Source: Microscillaceae bacterium (GTDB taxonomy: Bacteria; Bacteroidota; Bacteroidia; Cytophagales; Microscillaceae). From it: a DNA stretch of 64,000 bases. How positions within the stretch are numbered: the stretch's first letter is position 1; the number at the start of each line of letters is the position of its first letter. Shown here one piece after another: positions 50,774 through 59,865 of this stretch. The notes beneath the pieces are model-generated. The model did not search any database. It saw nothing but the letters and a program-made list of their open reading frames with translations, and was not told the origin of the DNA. The stretch covers positions 38,139-102,138 of the forward strand of contig JANWZA010000031.1 in the NCBI GenBank assembly GCA_025054775.1, given 5' to 3'. Position numbers and translations under genes: made by a program.

Positions 50774-52201
50774 ATGGAAATTATACATTTCGCCGCTGAG
50801 TGCTATCCCGTTGCCAAAGTAGGAGGATTAGCTGATGTGGTAGGAGCTTTGCCCAAATATCAATGCCAAGCAGGGCATTATGCCAAAGTGGTAATGCCTG
50901 CTTACGATACAAGATTCATGCACCAAAATTCGTGGCAAAACGATTACCAAGGATATATTTATTTAGGAAATCTTGAATTACCTTATACTATTCTCAGAGA
51001 ATCTACTAATAAATTAGGGTATGATTTGTATTGTGTTTATATTCAAGGACTTACAGACAGGAAAAATATCTATTCCGAACATGATGACACAGAACGCTTT
51101 TTCGCCTTCCAATTAGCTGCTTTGGACTGGATAAACCAATGGCAACACCTTCCTGATATTTTGCACTGCCACGACCACCACACCGCTCTGATTCCTTTTC
51201 TAAAACAATATGCATGGAAGTTTCAAAAATTAAGAAATATAAAAACTGTCTTCACCATTCATAATGGTTTATATCAAGGATGGTTTAGTTGGAATAAATT
51301 GCACTACTTCCCTGCCTTCGATACTTGGAAGAGCGGCTTGTTAGATTGGGCAGGAACTATCAATCCCATGTCTTCGGCAGTGCGTTGTGCCGACGCCATT
51401 ACTACGGTTAGCCCCTCGTACATGCGTGAATTACAGTATAGTTCATACGGTTTAGAAATTCTATTTCAGCAATTAAGCTACAAATGTTATGGTATCTTGA
51501 ATGGGATTGATTATGAAGTATGGAATCCTGCCACAGATACCTACCTAGATAAACATTATACAATTGACAATGTAAATGAAGTTAAAGCCCAACACAAACA
51601 AGAAATTTGTGAAACTTTTAGGCTAAATCCTGATAATCCACTTATCGCTTTTATTGGTAGGTTGGTACACGAAAAAGGAGCAGACCTCTTGCCACAAGCC
51701 ATGGGGCAGGCTATGTACGAAACCCAAGGAAGAATTTGTTTTATAGCTTTGGGTTCAGGAAGTTCGCAGATAGAATATGAATTAGAACGTTTGAAAATTT
51801 ACTGTCCTGGAATTTTCAACTGTTACATCGGTTACCACGAAGCTTTAAGTCATAAAATTTATGCTGCTGCTGATTTTCTACTCATGCCTAGTCGCGTAGA
51901 ACCCTGCGGGCTAAACCAAATGTATGCTCTTCGATATGGTACAATTCCCATAGTGAGACGAGTAGGGGGCTTGCAAGATACAGTCCAAGATATAGGCGAA
52001 TGGGAAGGATTTGGCATATGCTTTCAACAGCCAAATGTATTAGATATTATTCATGCTACTCACCGAGCCACTTATTTATACTACTATAATTTTGACTTCT
52101 TGAAATCCTTACGCCAACGTATCATGACTTTTGACAACTCTTGGCAAAATAGCCAACGTAAGTACGAACAAGTGTATAGAAAGATACTACAAGAAGAATA
52201 A
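50774..52201 (+). CDS. glgA: glycogen synthase (GT5)
   Basis: Transfers glucose from ADP- or UDP-glucose to glycogen. Signature KVGGLADV (15-22) binds the nucleotide sugar; HDHHTALIPFL and the C-terminal catalytic EPCGLNQMYALRYGT with Glu376 are present. 475 residues, two Rossmann domains, normal for GT5. Other glycogen genes (glgB, glgC, glgP) are absent here. The small HsdR-N type gene follows 19 bp later on the same strand. Confidence 0.94.
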   Translation: MEIIHFAAECYPVAKVGGLADVVGALPKYQCQAGHYAKVVMPAYDTRFMHQNSWQNDYQGYIYLGNLELPYTILRESTNKLGYDLYCVYIQGLTDRKNIYSEHDDTERFFAFQLAALDWINQWQHLPDILHCHDHHTALIPFLKQYAWKFQKLRNIKTVFTIHNGLYQGWFSWNKLHYFPAFDTWKSGLLDWAGTINPMSSAVRCADAITTVSPSYMRELQYSSYGLEILFQQLSYKCYGILNGIDYEVWNPATDTYLDKHYTIDNVNEVKAQHKQEICETFRLNPDNPLIAFIGRLVHEKGADLLPQAMGQAMYETQGRICFIALGSGSSQIEYELERLKIYCPGIFNCYIGYHEALSHKIYAAADFLLMPSRVEPCGLNQMYALRYGTIPIVRRVGGLQDTVQDIGEWEGFGICFQQPNVLDIIHATHRATYLYYYNFDFLKSLRQRIMTFDNSWQNSQRKYEQVYRKILQEE

Positions 52202-52220
52202 AAAACATTTTCATCAAGCT

Positions 52221-52673
52221 ATGCTTACCCTAAATCTTTCACACTATACGCCTAAGACGCGACGATTAGCCCACAAAGTAGAAATTTGGGATATGGTGCG
52301 TAAGAAATTCGTGACTCTCACTCCTGAAGAAATGATACGCCAAGCTATGATACAATACCTCGTAGCAGAGAAAAGCTACCCCCCTGCTCTGATGAGTACC
52401 GAACAGCATCTACAATATGCCCAACGCACCAAACGCGCCGATATTGTAGCTTACTCTCCTGAGGGGAAAGTCCTACTTTTAGTAGAATGTAAAGCCCCCT
52501 ATGTAGCCCTTTCACAGCAAGCCATAGAACAAATTTGTAACTATAATTTTGCTTTGCAAGCCCGCTATGTAGCCCTTTACAACGGCTGTGAGCTTTATGC
52601 TTTAGAAATGATTTATAAAACTCACACTTTTCAAGAAGTGCTTGAAATTCCTAATTATCATTCTTTTGCTTGA
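52221..52673 (+). CDS. stand-alone HsdR N-terminal domain protein
   Basis: A 150-residue protein made only of the type I restriction R-subunit N-terminal domain (HSDR_N type). The PD-(D/E)xK nuclease residues are visible: Asp74 in KRADIVAY and Glu89-x-Lys91 in LLLVECKAP; helix AIEQICNYN follows. No helicase, HsdM or HsdS is present. Similar orphans are common in Bacteroidota with unknown role. Start ATG 52221 is used; a longer overlap with glgA is unlikely. It sits 19 bp after glgA, likely in one transcript. Confidence 0.85.
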   Translation: MLTLNLSHYTPKTRRLAHKVEIWDMVRKKFVTLTPEEMIRQAMIQYLVAEKSYPPALMSTEQHLQYAQRTKRADIVAYSPEGKVLLLVECKAPYVALSQQAIEQICNYNFALQARYVALYNGCELYALEMIYKTHTFQEVLEIPNYHSFA

Positions 52674-52681
52674 AAAATCTA

Positions 52682-52689
52682 TACCTTTG
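52682..52689 (+). promoter_or_regulatory. putative -7 box for pruA
   Basis: TACCTTTG fits TAnnTTTG, 63 bp before the pruA start. The nearest TTTG (52665-52668) is only 13 bp upstream, too close, so support is weak. Confidence 0.28.
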
Positions 52690-52752
52690 TGAGAAAAAAT
52701 TTTACCTTCTCTCAACTATTTATTTTCTTCAACTTTTCAACATTTTAATCTC

Positions 52753-54384
52753 ATGGCAACAGGATTTTTCAAAGTTCCTTTTCCAAAAAACGAACCTGTA
52801 TTGAATTACTTACCGAATTCCCCAGAGCGAATTGCCTTAAAGCAAGCTATTGAAAAAATGCGTTCTGAGGTAATAGATATACCTATGTACATCGGTGGTG
52901 AAAAGGTGTTCACTGAAAATAAGCGACGCCTTGCCCCACCCCACGACCATCAGCATACCCTAGGCTATTTCTCCGAAGGAGATGCCACTCACGTAGAGCA
53001 AGCTATAAGAGCAGCACTCAACGCCAAAGAATTGTGGGAAAATATGCCTTGGGAACATCGTGCAAGTATTTTCTTGAAAGCCGCTGACTTGTTAGCTACC
53101 AAATATCGCTTTACCGTGAATGCGGCTACCATGTTAGGGCAATCTAAAAATGTTTTTCAAGCAGAAATAGACTCGGCTTGCGAAATGATTGATTTCTTGC
53201 GGTTTAATGTCTACTTTATGAGTCAAATCTATGCTATACAACCTGAAAGTAGCTACGGTGTATGGAATAGAATAGAGCACCGCCCTTTGGAAGGTTTTAT
53301 TTTTGCTCTTACTCCTTTCAATTTTACCGCTATTGCAGGCAACTTACCTACTGCCCCAGCTATGCTCGGAAACGTAGTAGTTTGGAAACCTGCTTTTAGC
53401 CAAATTTATGCCGCAAACGTACTCATGCAAGTATTTCAAGAAGCAGGTTTGCCCGAAGGAGTTATCAACTTAATATATGTCAGTGGTAAAACCACAGGAG
53501 AAGTTATATTTAGCCACCCTGAGTTTGCAGGTATTCACTTCACGGGAAGTACGACAGTGTTTCAAGAAATTTGGAGAACAATTGGCAATAATATTCATAT
53601 CTACAAGTCTTACCCACGCATCGTAGGAGAAACAGGAGGCAAAGATTTTGTGATTGCTCATTACTCAGCTGATGCCAAAGCAGTAGCCACGGCACTCACG
53701 CGTGGAGCCTTTGAATATCAAGGGCAAAAATGCTCTGCTGCCTCAAGAGCTTACATTCCACACACGCTCTGGGACGAGGTGAAAACTTATCTTTTAGAAG
53801 ACCTAAAATCTATTAAAATGGGAGGCGTAGAGGATTTTTCTAATTTTTTCAATGCTGTTATTGACGAAAAGGCCTTCCAAAGCATTGTAAGCTATATTGA
53901 AAACGCTAAAAAAGATACTGAAGTAGAAATCATTGCAGGTGGTAATTATGACGACTCCAAAGGCTATTTTATCGAGCCTACCATTCTTCTGACAAAAAAC
54001 CCTACTTACGTAACTATGTGTGAAGAGATTTTTGGACCTGTGCTGACAATTTATGTTTATCAAGCCCAAAATTTTGAAGAGACATTGCGCTTGGTTAATG
54101 AAACTTCTCCTTATGCCCTTACAGGCTCTATTTTTGCCAAAGACCGCTTTGCAATTGACCTAGCAAGTAAAAAATTGACCCACGCTGCAGGAAATTTCTA
54201 TATCAATGACAAGCCCACAGGAGCTATTGTAGGACAGCAACCCTTCGGTGGAGGACGTGCCTCAGGTACAAATGATAAAGCAGGTGGCATCCAAAATCTA
54301 TTGCGCTGGGTATCACCGCGCAGTATTAAAGAAACTTTTGTACCTCCTACTGATTATCGCTATCCTTTCATGCAAGAAAGCTAA
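52753..54384 (+). CDS. pruA: L-glutamate gamma-semialdehyde dehydrogenase
   Basis: Second enzyme of proline degradation: oxidises glutamate semialdehyde (from P5C) to glutamate with NAD. An aldehyde dehydrogenase with catalytic Cys327 (GQKCSAASRAY) and general base Glu293 (VGETGGKDF), plus ALTPFNFTAIAGNLPTAPA, GEVIFSHPEFAGIHFTGST and the C-terminal GQQPFGGGRASGTNDKAGG, typical of the P5C dehydrogenase subfamily. At 543 residues it is the monofunctional form; no proline dehydrogenase domain or gene is adjacent. Confidence 0.95.
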   Translation: MATGFFKVPFPKNEPVLNYLPNSPERIALKQAIEKMRSEVIDIPMYIGGEKVFTENKRRLAPPHDHQHTLGYFSEGDATHVEQAIRAALNAKELWENMPWEHRASIFLKAADLLATKYRFTVNAATMLGQSKNVFQAEIDSACEMIDFLRFNVYFMSQIYAIQPESSYGVWNRIEHRPLEGFIFALTPFNFTAIAGNLPTAPAMLGNVVVWKPAFSQIYAANVLMQVFQEAGLPEGVINLIYVSGKTTGEVIFSHPEFAGIHFTGSTTVFQEIWRTIGNNIHIYKSYPRIVGETGGKDFVIAHYSADAKAVATALTRGAFEYQGQKCSAASRAYIPHTLWDEVKTYLLEDLKSIKMGGVEDFSNFFNAVIDEKAFQSIVSYIENAKKDTEVEIIAGGNYDDSKGYFIEPTILLTKNPTYVTMCEEIFGPVLTIYVYQAQNFEETLRLVNETSPYALTGSIFAKDRFAIDLASKKLTHAAGNFYINDKPTGAIVGQQPFGGGRASGTNDKAGGIQNLLRWVSPRSIKETFVPPTDYRYPFMQES

Positions 54385-54398
54385 AATTTTAGATTTAG

Positions 54399-54440
54399 TC
54401 CGTAAAATTGCTCATGCTTAGGTAGTTTTACGGATTATTT
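54399..54440 (+). terminator. terminator-like hairpin after pruA
   Basis: TCCGTAAAA (54399-54407) pairs with TTTTACGGA (54426-54434), 18-nt loop, followed by a short T-rich TTATTT. Fairly good but not ideal. Confidence 0.55.
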
Positions 54441-54532
54441 CTCAAAATTAAAAAATGTCATAATTGAGCTTTATGAAATTGATTAGCTCTTCTAACTTTC
54501 AAAGAAAGCTTTTAATTACCAGTTCTCTTGAT

Positions 54533-54576
54533 TACATATATGCGTAAATCGTTTATTACATATGCGTAAATCGTTT
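54533..54576 (+). repeat. tandem duplication of a lipoprotein start region
   Basis: TTACATAT(AT)GCGTAAATCGTTT occurs twice in a row: the first copy with ATG at 54540, the second with ATG at 54562. Only the second start opens the lipoprotein gene; the first reads MRKSFITYA and stops at 54567-54569, just inside the true gene. The duplicate carries the first five codons. Confidence 0.8.
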
Positions 54577-54984
54577 GTATTTATTGTCTTCTTAGGGTAC
54601 ACGATAGCAGGCTGCCGAATAGTGAGCACTAAATCTAAGGTTCAAAATTGTTTTAGCCCTGCTAATTTTGAACAAGTGAAAAAATATATTGAATATCGCA
54701 TTCTCCATTCAGGCATGGGAACGAAATTTTATTTGGAATTCCCACCTAATTCCACCTCTAGTGGCAGAAAACAATTACCGCAAAATACTGAGAAAATATA
54801 TGATATTCGCTTTGAGGAAAATTTGAAGCAAATTGTATTTACCAACATACACACGAAAATAGAGCATAATTTTCATGCTACACAAGGGCTAATTTCTAAG
54901 AAAGACTACACTGAGAATGATCTTACCGTAGCCCATGCGATTTTTTGCCACTTGCTACAATTGGCTTTGGAAAATGAAAGATAG
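54562..54984 (+). CDS. predicted lipoprotein, 140 aa
   Basis: A short secreted lipoprotein: hydrophobic N terminus MRKSFVFIVFLGYTIAGC with lipobox Cys18 (TIAGC). The mature part has no recognised domain; it contains a helix NFEQVKKYIEYRIL, a beta-rich middle and a final helix LTVAHAIFCHLLQLALENER. The start region is duplicated upstream (see the repeat). It is convergent with the zinc-finger-like gene. Confidence 0.6.
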   Translation: MRKSFVFIVFLGYTIAGCRIVSTKSKVQNCFSPANFEQVKKYIEYRILHSGMGTKFYLEFPPNSTSSGRKQLPQNTEKIYDIRFEENLKQIVFTNIHTKIEHNFHATQGLISKKDYTENDLTVAHAIFCHLLQLALENER

Positions 54985-55021
54985 AAAGGTGTTAAAATTA
55001 GGGCTGTAATCACAAACTTTT

Positions 55022-55405
55022 TTAGCTATCAAAAGCCGTGGGTTCGCCTTCTGTCTCTTCCCACGAAAGATATTCTTCGCTTTCAAAGGCACTTTCATCA
55101 AACTCATCAAAAGGTGTAAAATCAGCTTGATTGTAAAAATCTTGCTTTTGCCAATAGTACCAAAAATATAAATCGGCAGAGTTGTCAAAGTTTTCTTTGT
55201 CAGGGATATATCCTTGCTGTTTTTTAAGGATAGCATATTGCTCTTTGCTAATAGTCTTGCCCTCAAATTCCACAACACAATCTTTGCAAAGAGGTTTATG
55301 CGTAATAGCACAACGATAACGTGCAGGTTTACCACAAGGCTTTTGCACGAATAGCCCCACACGCATGGTGCATCTTTTTCTCTCGGTGCGGTTGGAAGTT
55401 TTCAT
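55022..55405 (-). CDS. small Cys-rich (zinc-binding-like) protein
   Basis: 127 residues from ATG 55405. The N-terminal half has a metal-finger-like pattern: QKPCGKPARYRCAITHKPLCKDCVVEF (four Cys and a His), resembling B-box or treble-clef zinc sites. The C-terminal half is acidic and aromatic (DLYFWYYWQKQDFYNQADF, then many Glu/Asp). Function is unknown. A reading frame in another phase overlaps it but has Lys-rich, unlikely composition. An upstream ATG at 55441 is possible. Confidence 0.62.
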   Translation of the reverse strand: MKTSNRTERKRCTMRVGLFVQKPCGKPARYRCAITHKPLCKDCVVEFEGKTISKEQYAILKKQQGYIPDKENFDNSADLYFWYYWQKQDFYNQADFTPFDEFDESAFESEEYLSWEETEGEPTAFDS

Positions 55406-55556
55406 ATTTTTTTCAGAAAAATAACATCCAAAAATATGCATTTTTTCTTTGTAACCAAAGTAATCTTAAAAAAATGACGAGCCTAAAAATTTATATAATT
55501 GCAAGTTTAGGAATTAGTAGCCCGTTGCAAACTATTCCAAAATATATTAACTTTTA

Positions 55557-55591
55557 TTTGAATGAATTTTGCATATTTTTTGCTAAATTTG
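55557..55591 (+). promoter_or_regulatory. putative promoter of the T9SS adhesin
   Basis: TTTG 55557-55560 and TAAATTTG 55584-55591, 23 bp apart, about 130 bp before the start at 55721. The 315-bp region between the zinc-finger-like gene and the adhesin otherwise holds nothing recognised. Confidence 0.38.
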
Positions 55592-55720
55592 CGGAGGAAA
55601 AACTGAATACGAAATAAGATTTACATATTCAAAAAAAAATTATTACACACCAAACTGATTTGAAGTTGAAACTATATCCAGAGGTTTTGTATTCTTGATT
55701 ACATAAAACACAAGCAAAAC

Positions 55721-58700
55721 ATGAGAAAATTATTACTTTCTTTTGTTTCATTTTTATTTTTTTTGCCAAGTTTTGCTCAATTATCTACCGAAGGGCGTGA
55801 GTTTTGGGTAGGTTTTATGGATATAATCCCCAACGGAGTTCCACAACAAAAATTGTATATCACCTCACGCACAAACACAATAGCAACGATTACTGTAGGC
55901 AATATTTTAGCTCCTTCGTACACCGAAACAGTAAACATAACTGCCGATGCTATTACTACGGTTACACTTCCGCAAATAGAAGTTACTAACACAGAGAACG
56001 AACAAATTGTAAACAAAGGAGTACGTATTGTAAGTCCAAATTTAATAAGTGTATTTGCTTCTCACGAGGACAACGCACGTACCGAGTCTTCTGTAGTATT
56101 GCCTGTTAATTCCTTAGGGAATAATCCTGAATATCTTGTAACTGGCTACTTTGCTGCGGGACCTACGGCAGGTAATGCGTCTGAGTTCTTAATAGTAGGA
56201 GTAGAAGATGGAGCGCAAGTGCAAATTACTCCTAGTTGTACTACCTCTACAGGCAGACCAGCGGGACAGCCCTTTACCATTACACTAAGTCGTGGGCAGG
56301 TATATCAAGTGCAAGCCCAGGTTACTCCTAATGGTACTCCTGTTAGCTCTCTTAATTTATATGACCTTACAGGTTCACGCATAGTTACCACTAATTGCAA
56401 ACGAATAGCCGTTTTTGCAGGAGTAAATGCTACTTTTATCAATCCTTCCTGTGGTACACCTCAACACGTTTACGAGCAGATTTTTCCTTTACAAGCTTGG
56501 GGACGCGATTATGTAGTAGCTCCTCTTGCAACCTCTACCAACGGATACGTATGTAGGATAATGGCTTCAGAGAATGGCACAAACCTAACTTTTGATGGCG
56601 CGCCATATACCTTACAAAGTGGACAGTTTCTAGAATTTGATGTACCGAGTGCCTCTCCACGTTGCATATCAGCTAATAAACCTATTGCCGTAACACAATT
56701 TATGAAGGGTACGCAATGTAACGGTGCTAATGGTGGCGATCCTGCTATGGTTGTGCTAAATCCTGTTACCCAAACAATTAAAAAAATTACCTATCCCACT
56801 ATCCCACGAGGTACTACAAGCGTAAACCATTACATTAACGTCATTACTAAACAGATAAACAAAGATAAGATTAGACTTAATGGAAATTTGATTCCTGCTA
56901 GTAGCTTCACGAATGTTTGTAATAATTATGCTTATGCTTCTATCAATACGCAAAGCGGTATAGGTTCGCAAGCCTTCACTTTACAGTCTGATAGTTCCTT
57001 TATTGCTTATGCCTATGGTTATTCCCCTAACGAGGGGTATGCTTTTAGTGTAGGTGGGGCTTTTGAAAACGACCAGTATAATTTTTTAATCCCAGAACAG
57101 GTATGCGTTAATACCCCACTGAATATTAGAGGGTTTGGAATTAACATTTCAAGCTACTCTTGGGATTTTGGTAATGGACAAACCGCTACAGGACAAAATG
57201 TAACCGTAACTTATACTACTCCTGGCTTTTATGACATTAAAATGACCGTAACTATCATTGGAGCAGTTTGTATAGGAGAGGTAACTAAAACCATACAAGT
57301 AGTACCCTTTCCTGTAGTAAACATTGGAGGAGATAGAGTGGCTTGTCCTGGTGGTACGGTTACGTTGAGTGCAGGTACTCACCCTTTGGGAACAACCTAC
57401 CTGTGGTCAAATGGAGCAACTACTCCTACAGTGAATGTGGGAGTAGGAAGTTACTTTGTGATTGTGCGAAGCCCTGCGGGTTGTGAGACCATTAGTAACA
57501 CGGTCAATGTAACGCCCTTACCTTCGCTTACGCTCACCATGAATGTAGGTACAAATTACTGTACTTCTTCCCCTCCCTTTACAATGGTAGGCACTCCCGC
57601 AGGAGGTGTTTTCAGAATAAACGGAGTAATGGCTACTGTATTTAACCCGGCCTTAATTGGTGTGGGAACACATACCGTTACATACACTATCCCTGGCGGT
57701 GATGGTTGCGACCATGTACTTTCACGGCAAGTACAAATTTCTACTGTGCCGTTTGCGAATTTCAGCCTAGCCTCTACTTTTTGTCTGAATAGTAACCCTG
57801 TAACACTTGTAGGTACACCTGCAGGTGGAGTTTTTACGATAAATGGTGTACCCGCTACTGTATTTGACCCAGCAGCAGTAGGGGTAGGTTTGCACGAGGT
57901 AGTTTATACTATCAATCCTTCACCTGGATGTAGTAGCTCTACTATACGTTTGGTAAGAGTAAACGATGCACCAGTTATTACTTTTACAAATGTACAACCT
58001 CAATACTGTATCGGTGCTAATAGTTTTACCATACAAGCTACTCCTGCTGGAGGGGTAATACGCATTAATGGAAATGTAAATAACGTTTTCAACCCTACCG
58101 CTTTGGGTATTGGTACGCATACAATTAGCTATACCATTCCACCTGCCAATGGTTGTGCAGCAGCTACTCGCGAAATACAAGTGCAAATAGTCAATACACC
58201 CGAGGTGGATATTTTAGGGCTAAAAGCTAGTTATTGTACTAATGATGCAGACTTTTTACCCACAGGAAGCCCTGCAGGAGGAGAATTTTACATAGGAGGA
58301 AATCCAATTACAAGTATTAAACCTTCAGTATTAGGTCCAGGAAACTTTACTTTGGAATATCGTTATACGAATATCACTACCCAATGTCAAGGGAAAATTA
58401 CTAAGAATTTTCAAATTTTTGCCGCTCCTACTGACAATAATGTTAGTTTTGTAGGTTTGAATGATAGATACTGCTACAATTCACCTGCCATTACTTTGCA
58501 AGCCTCACCTGCAGGAGGAACTTTTAAGGTAGAAGGCGTAGTCACTAATGTTTTCAATCCTGCTCTCTTCGGCTCGGGAGTTCGAAAAATAGAATATACC
58601 TACCAAAATGCTAATGGCTGTAGCCACACCATTCAAAAAGAAGTAATAATTACACCACAAGTTACTTACACAACTAATATCAAAAACATTCATTGTACTA

Positions 58701-59386
58701 ATGATGGCATAATTAAACCTACTATCTTACCGAATGTTGCAGGAACTTTTACCTTAAATGGTGAAATCATTACAGAAATAGACTTTAGTAAACTTACCGC
58801 AGGTAATTACATCCTAAAATTTGTAGCAAATAATGACCAATTAGCTTGTAATGTATTTGAAAAAAGTTTTCAGGTAATACAGGCTCCACCCTCACAGGAA
58901 ATACCCGCCATAGAGGTTTGTACGAATAAAGGCGACATAGCTACTCTGAAAGCCCCTGAGGGTGGTACCTCTTATCTATGGAATACGGGAGCTACTACTC
59001 AAGAAATCACCGTAGACAAGCCAGGCAAATACCGGGTAAAAGTATTTACAGGTGTGGGCGACTGTTCTGCTGAAACAATCATTGAAGTGAAAGAAGTATG
59101 CGACACGCAAATTCACTTACCTACTGCTTTTACACCTAATGGTGACGGACTGAATGACACACTTGAAATCTTTGGCTTCGGCTTCGATAGCCTTGAAGTC
59201 TGGATTTACAACCAATGGGGTGAACTAGTATTTTTAAGAAAAGGTATAGACCAAAAGATTATTTGGGATGGAACAGTAGGTGGTAAAGAGGCACCTGCAG
59301 GTGTATATGTGTGCAAAGTTCGTTATCGTGAGTTTCAAAATAAGTTCCTTTCTGAAAAAGTGCAAACACTTACCTTAATACGATAG
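55721..59386 (+). CDS. T9SS-secreted adhesin with gliding-motility C-terminal domain
   Basis: 1221-residue surface or secreted protein: signal peptide (1-19, SFAQ); an IgGFc-binding-like N-terminal domain (about 20-440); a PKD domain (about 465-525, YSWDFGNGQTATG); an Ig-like block (about 535-600); six repeats of about 75 residues starting with a Cys (near 614, 688, 763, 839, 918, 992), each with a PAGG-x-F/INGV and FNPAxxGxG pattern; another Ig-like block (about 1067-1125); and a type B T9SS sorting domain (from about 1133, LPTAFTPNGDGLNDT). Predicted to cross the outer membrane by T9SS. Likely adhesion. Confidence 0.9.
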   Translation: MRKLLLSFVSFLFFLPSFAQLSTEGREFWVGFMDIIPNGVPQQKLYITSRTNTIATITVGNILAPSYTETVNITADAITTVTLPQIEVTNTENEQIVNKGVRIVSPNLISVFASHEDNARTESSVVLPVNSLGNNPEYLVTGYFAAGPTAGNASEFLIVGVEDGAQVQITPSCTTSTGRPAGQPFTITLSRGQVYQVQAQVTPNGTPVSSLNLYDLTGSRIVTTNCKRIAVFAGVNATFINPSCGTPQHVYEQIFPLQAWGRDYVVAPLATSTNGYVCRIMASENGTNLTFDGAPYTLQSGQFLEFDVPSASPRCISANKPIAVTQFMKGTQCNGANGGDPAMVVLNPVTQTIKKITYPTIPRGTTSVNHYINVITKQINKDKIRLNGNLIPASSFTNVCNNYAYASINTQSGIGSQAFTLQSDSSFIAYAYGYSPNEGYAFSVGGAFENDQYNFLIPEQVCVNTPLNIRGFGINISSYSWDFGNGQTATGQNVTVTYTTPGFYDIKMTVTIIGAVCIGEVTKTIQVVPFPVVNIGGDRVACPGGTVTLSAGTHPLGTTYLWSNGATTPTVNVGVGSYFVIVRSPAGCETISNTVNVTPLPSLTLTMNVGTNYCTSSPPFTMVGTPAGGVFRINGVMATVFNPALIGVGTHTVTYTIPGGDGCDHVLSRQVQISTVPFANFSLASTFCLNSNPVTLVGTPAGGVFTINGVPATVFDPAAVGVGLHEVVYTINPSPGCSSSTIRLVRVNDAPVITFTNVQPQYCIGANSFTIQATPAGGVIRINGNVNNVFNPTALGIGTHTISYTIPPANGCAAATREIQVQIVNTPEVDILGLKASYCTNDADFLPTGSPAGGEFYIGGNPITSIKPSVLGPGNFTLEYRYTNITTQCQGKITKNFQIFAAPTDNNVSFVGLNDRYCYNSPAITLQASPAGGTFKVEGVVTNVFNPALFGSGVRKIEYTYQNANGCSHTIQKEVIITPQVTYTTNIKNIHCTNDGIIKPTILPNVAGTFTLNGEIITEIDFSKLTAGNYILKFVANNDQLACNVFEKSFQVIQAPPSQEIPAIEVCTNKGDIATLKAPEGGTSYLWNTGATTQEITVDKPGKYRVKVFTGVGDCSAETIIEVKEVCDTQIHLPTAFTPNGDGLNDTLEIFGFGFDSLEVWIYNQWGELVFLRKGIDQKIIWDGTVGGKEAPAGVYVCKVRYREFQNKFLSEKVQTLTLIR

Positions 59387-59389
59387 TTC

Positions 59390-59776
59390 TCAATTTTCCT
59401 TAAATACTATTTCTACAAGCAAATCGATAGCTGAAAAGCGAAGTTGTAAATAAGAAACTTCGCTTTTCTTTTTTTGTGGGCAAACTTTCGCATTAGCATA
59501 GTAATAAATATAAAATTTTTGTGTTCTATCACCCAAATTTACTGCATCAGGTTTACCTAAAAGGGCTAAAATTTGATTTTGAGAGGCTTTAAGCAATTTA
59601 TCTTTGTATCTTTGTAAAATAAAGATTTGCTTTTGCCGATCACCCTTGCAACCGTTTTTGTCATTTATCCAACTTTTACTATCAAATTCAGGAATAGAAA
59701 TCTCAGCTGTGCAGGCAAATGGAGCAAGAACTATACCTAAAAAAAATATTTTGAAGAATTTGGTAAAAAATGACAT
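59390..59776 (-). CDS. predicted small lipoprotein, SmpA/OmlA-like
   Basis: 128 residues from ATG 59776; lipobox Cys22 (LAPFAC). The mature part contains LKASQNQILALLGKPD and a following tyrosine-rich YIYYYANAK strand, a pattern recalling the small SmpA/BamE-type fold, though the family link is tentative. An ATG seven codons upstream is also in frame. Convergent with the adhesin gene, only 3 bp apart; the adhesin's terminator lies inside this gene's coding sequence. Confidence 0.62.
   Translation of the reverse strand: MSFFTKFFKIFFLGIVLAPFACTAEISIPEFDSKSWINDKNGCKGDRQKQIFILQRYKDKLLKASQNQILALLGKPDAVNLGDRTQKFYIYYYANAKVCPQKKKSEVSYLQLRFSAIDLLVEIVFKEN
59433..59475 (+). terminator. adhesin terminator inside the convergent gene
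   Basis: Perfect 13-bp stem GAAAAGCGAAGTT / AACTTCGCTTTTC (59433-59445 with 59456-59468), 10-nt loop, then a run of seven T. Strong rho-independent shape for the plus-strand adhesin transcript, 46 bp past its stop, within codons of the opposite-strand lipoprotein gene. Confidence 0.82.
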
Positions 59777-59827
59777 GAATCGAAATGTAAGTGGCATAGA
59801 ATAAATAAATGGCTAACCAAAAATTTG

Positions 59828-59835
59828 TATTTTTG
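59828..59835 (+). promoter_or_regulatory. putative -7 box for the T9SS plug-like gene
   Basis: TATTTTTG fits TAnnTTTG, 30 bp before ATG 59866; no clear -33 box. Confidence 0.28.
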
Positions 59836-59865
59836 TTTTTATTCTGTTCACAAAAATAGTGATAT

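Noticed and set aside
54955..55362. 135-codon minus-strand frame overlapping the zinc-finger-like gene
   Set aside because: Lys/Leu-rich with no Cys pattern, in the wrong phase relative to the coherent zinc-binding frame 55022-55405.
55474..55617. Short plus-strand frame (MTSLKIYIIASLG...) before the adhesin
   Set aside because: No lipobox or clean signal, contains the adhesin's promoter-like boxes; judged non-coding.
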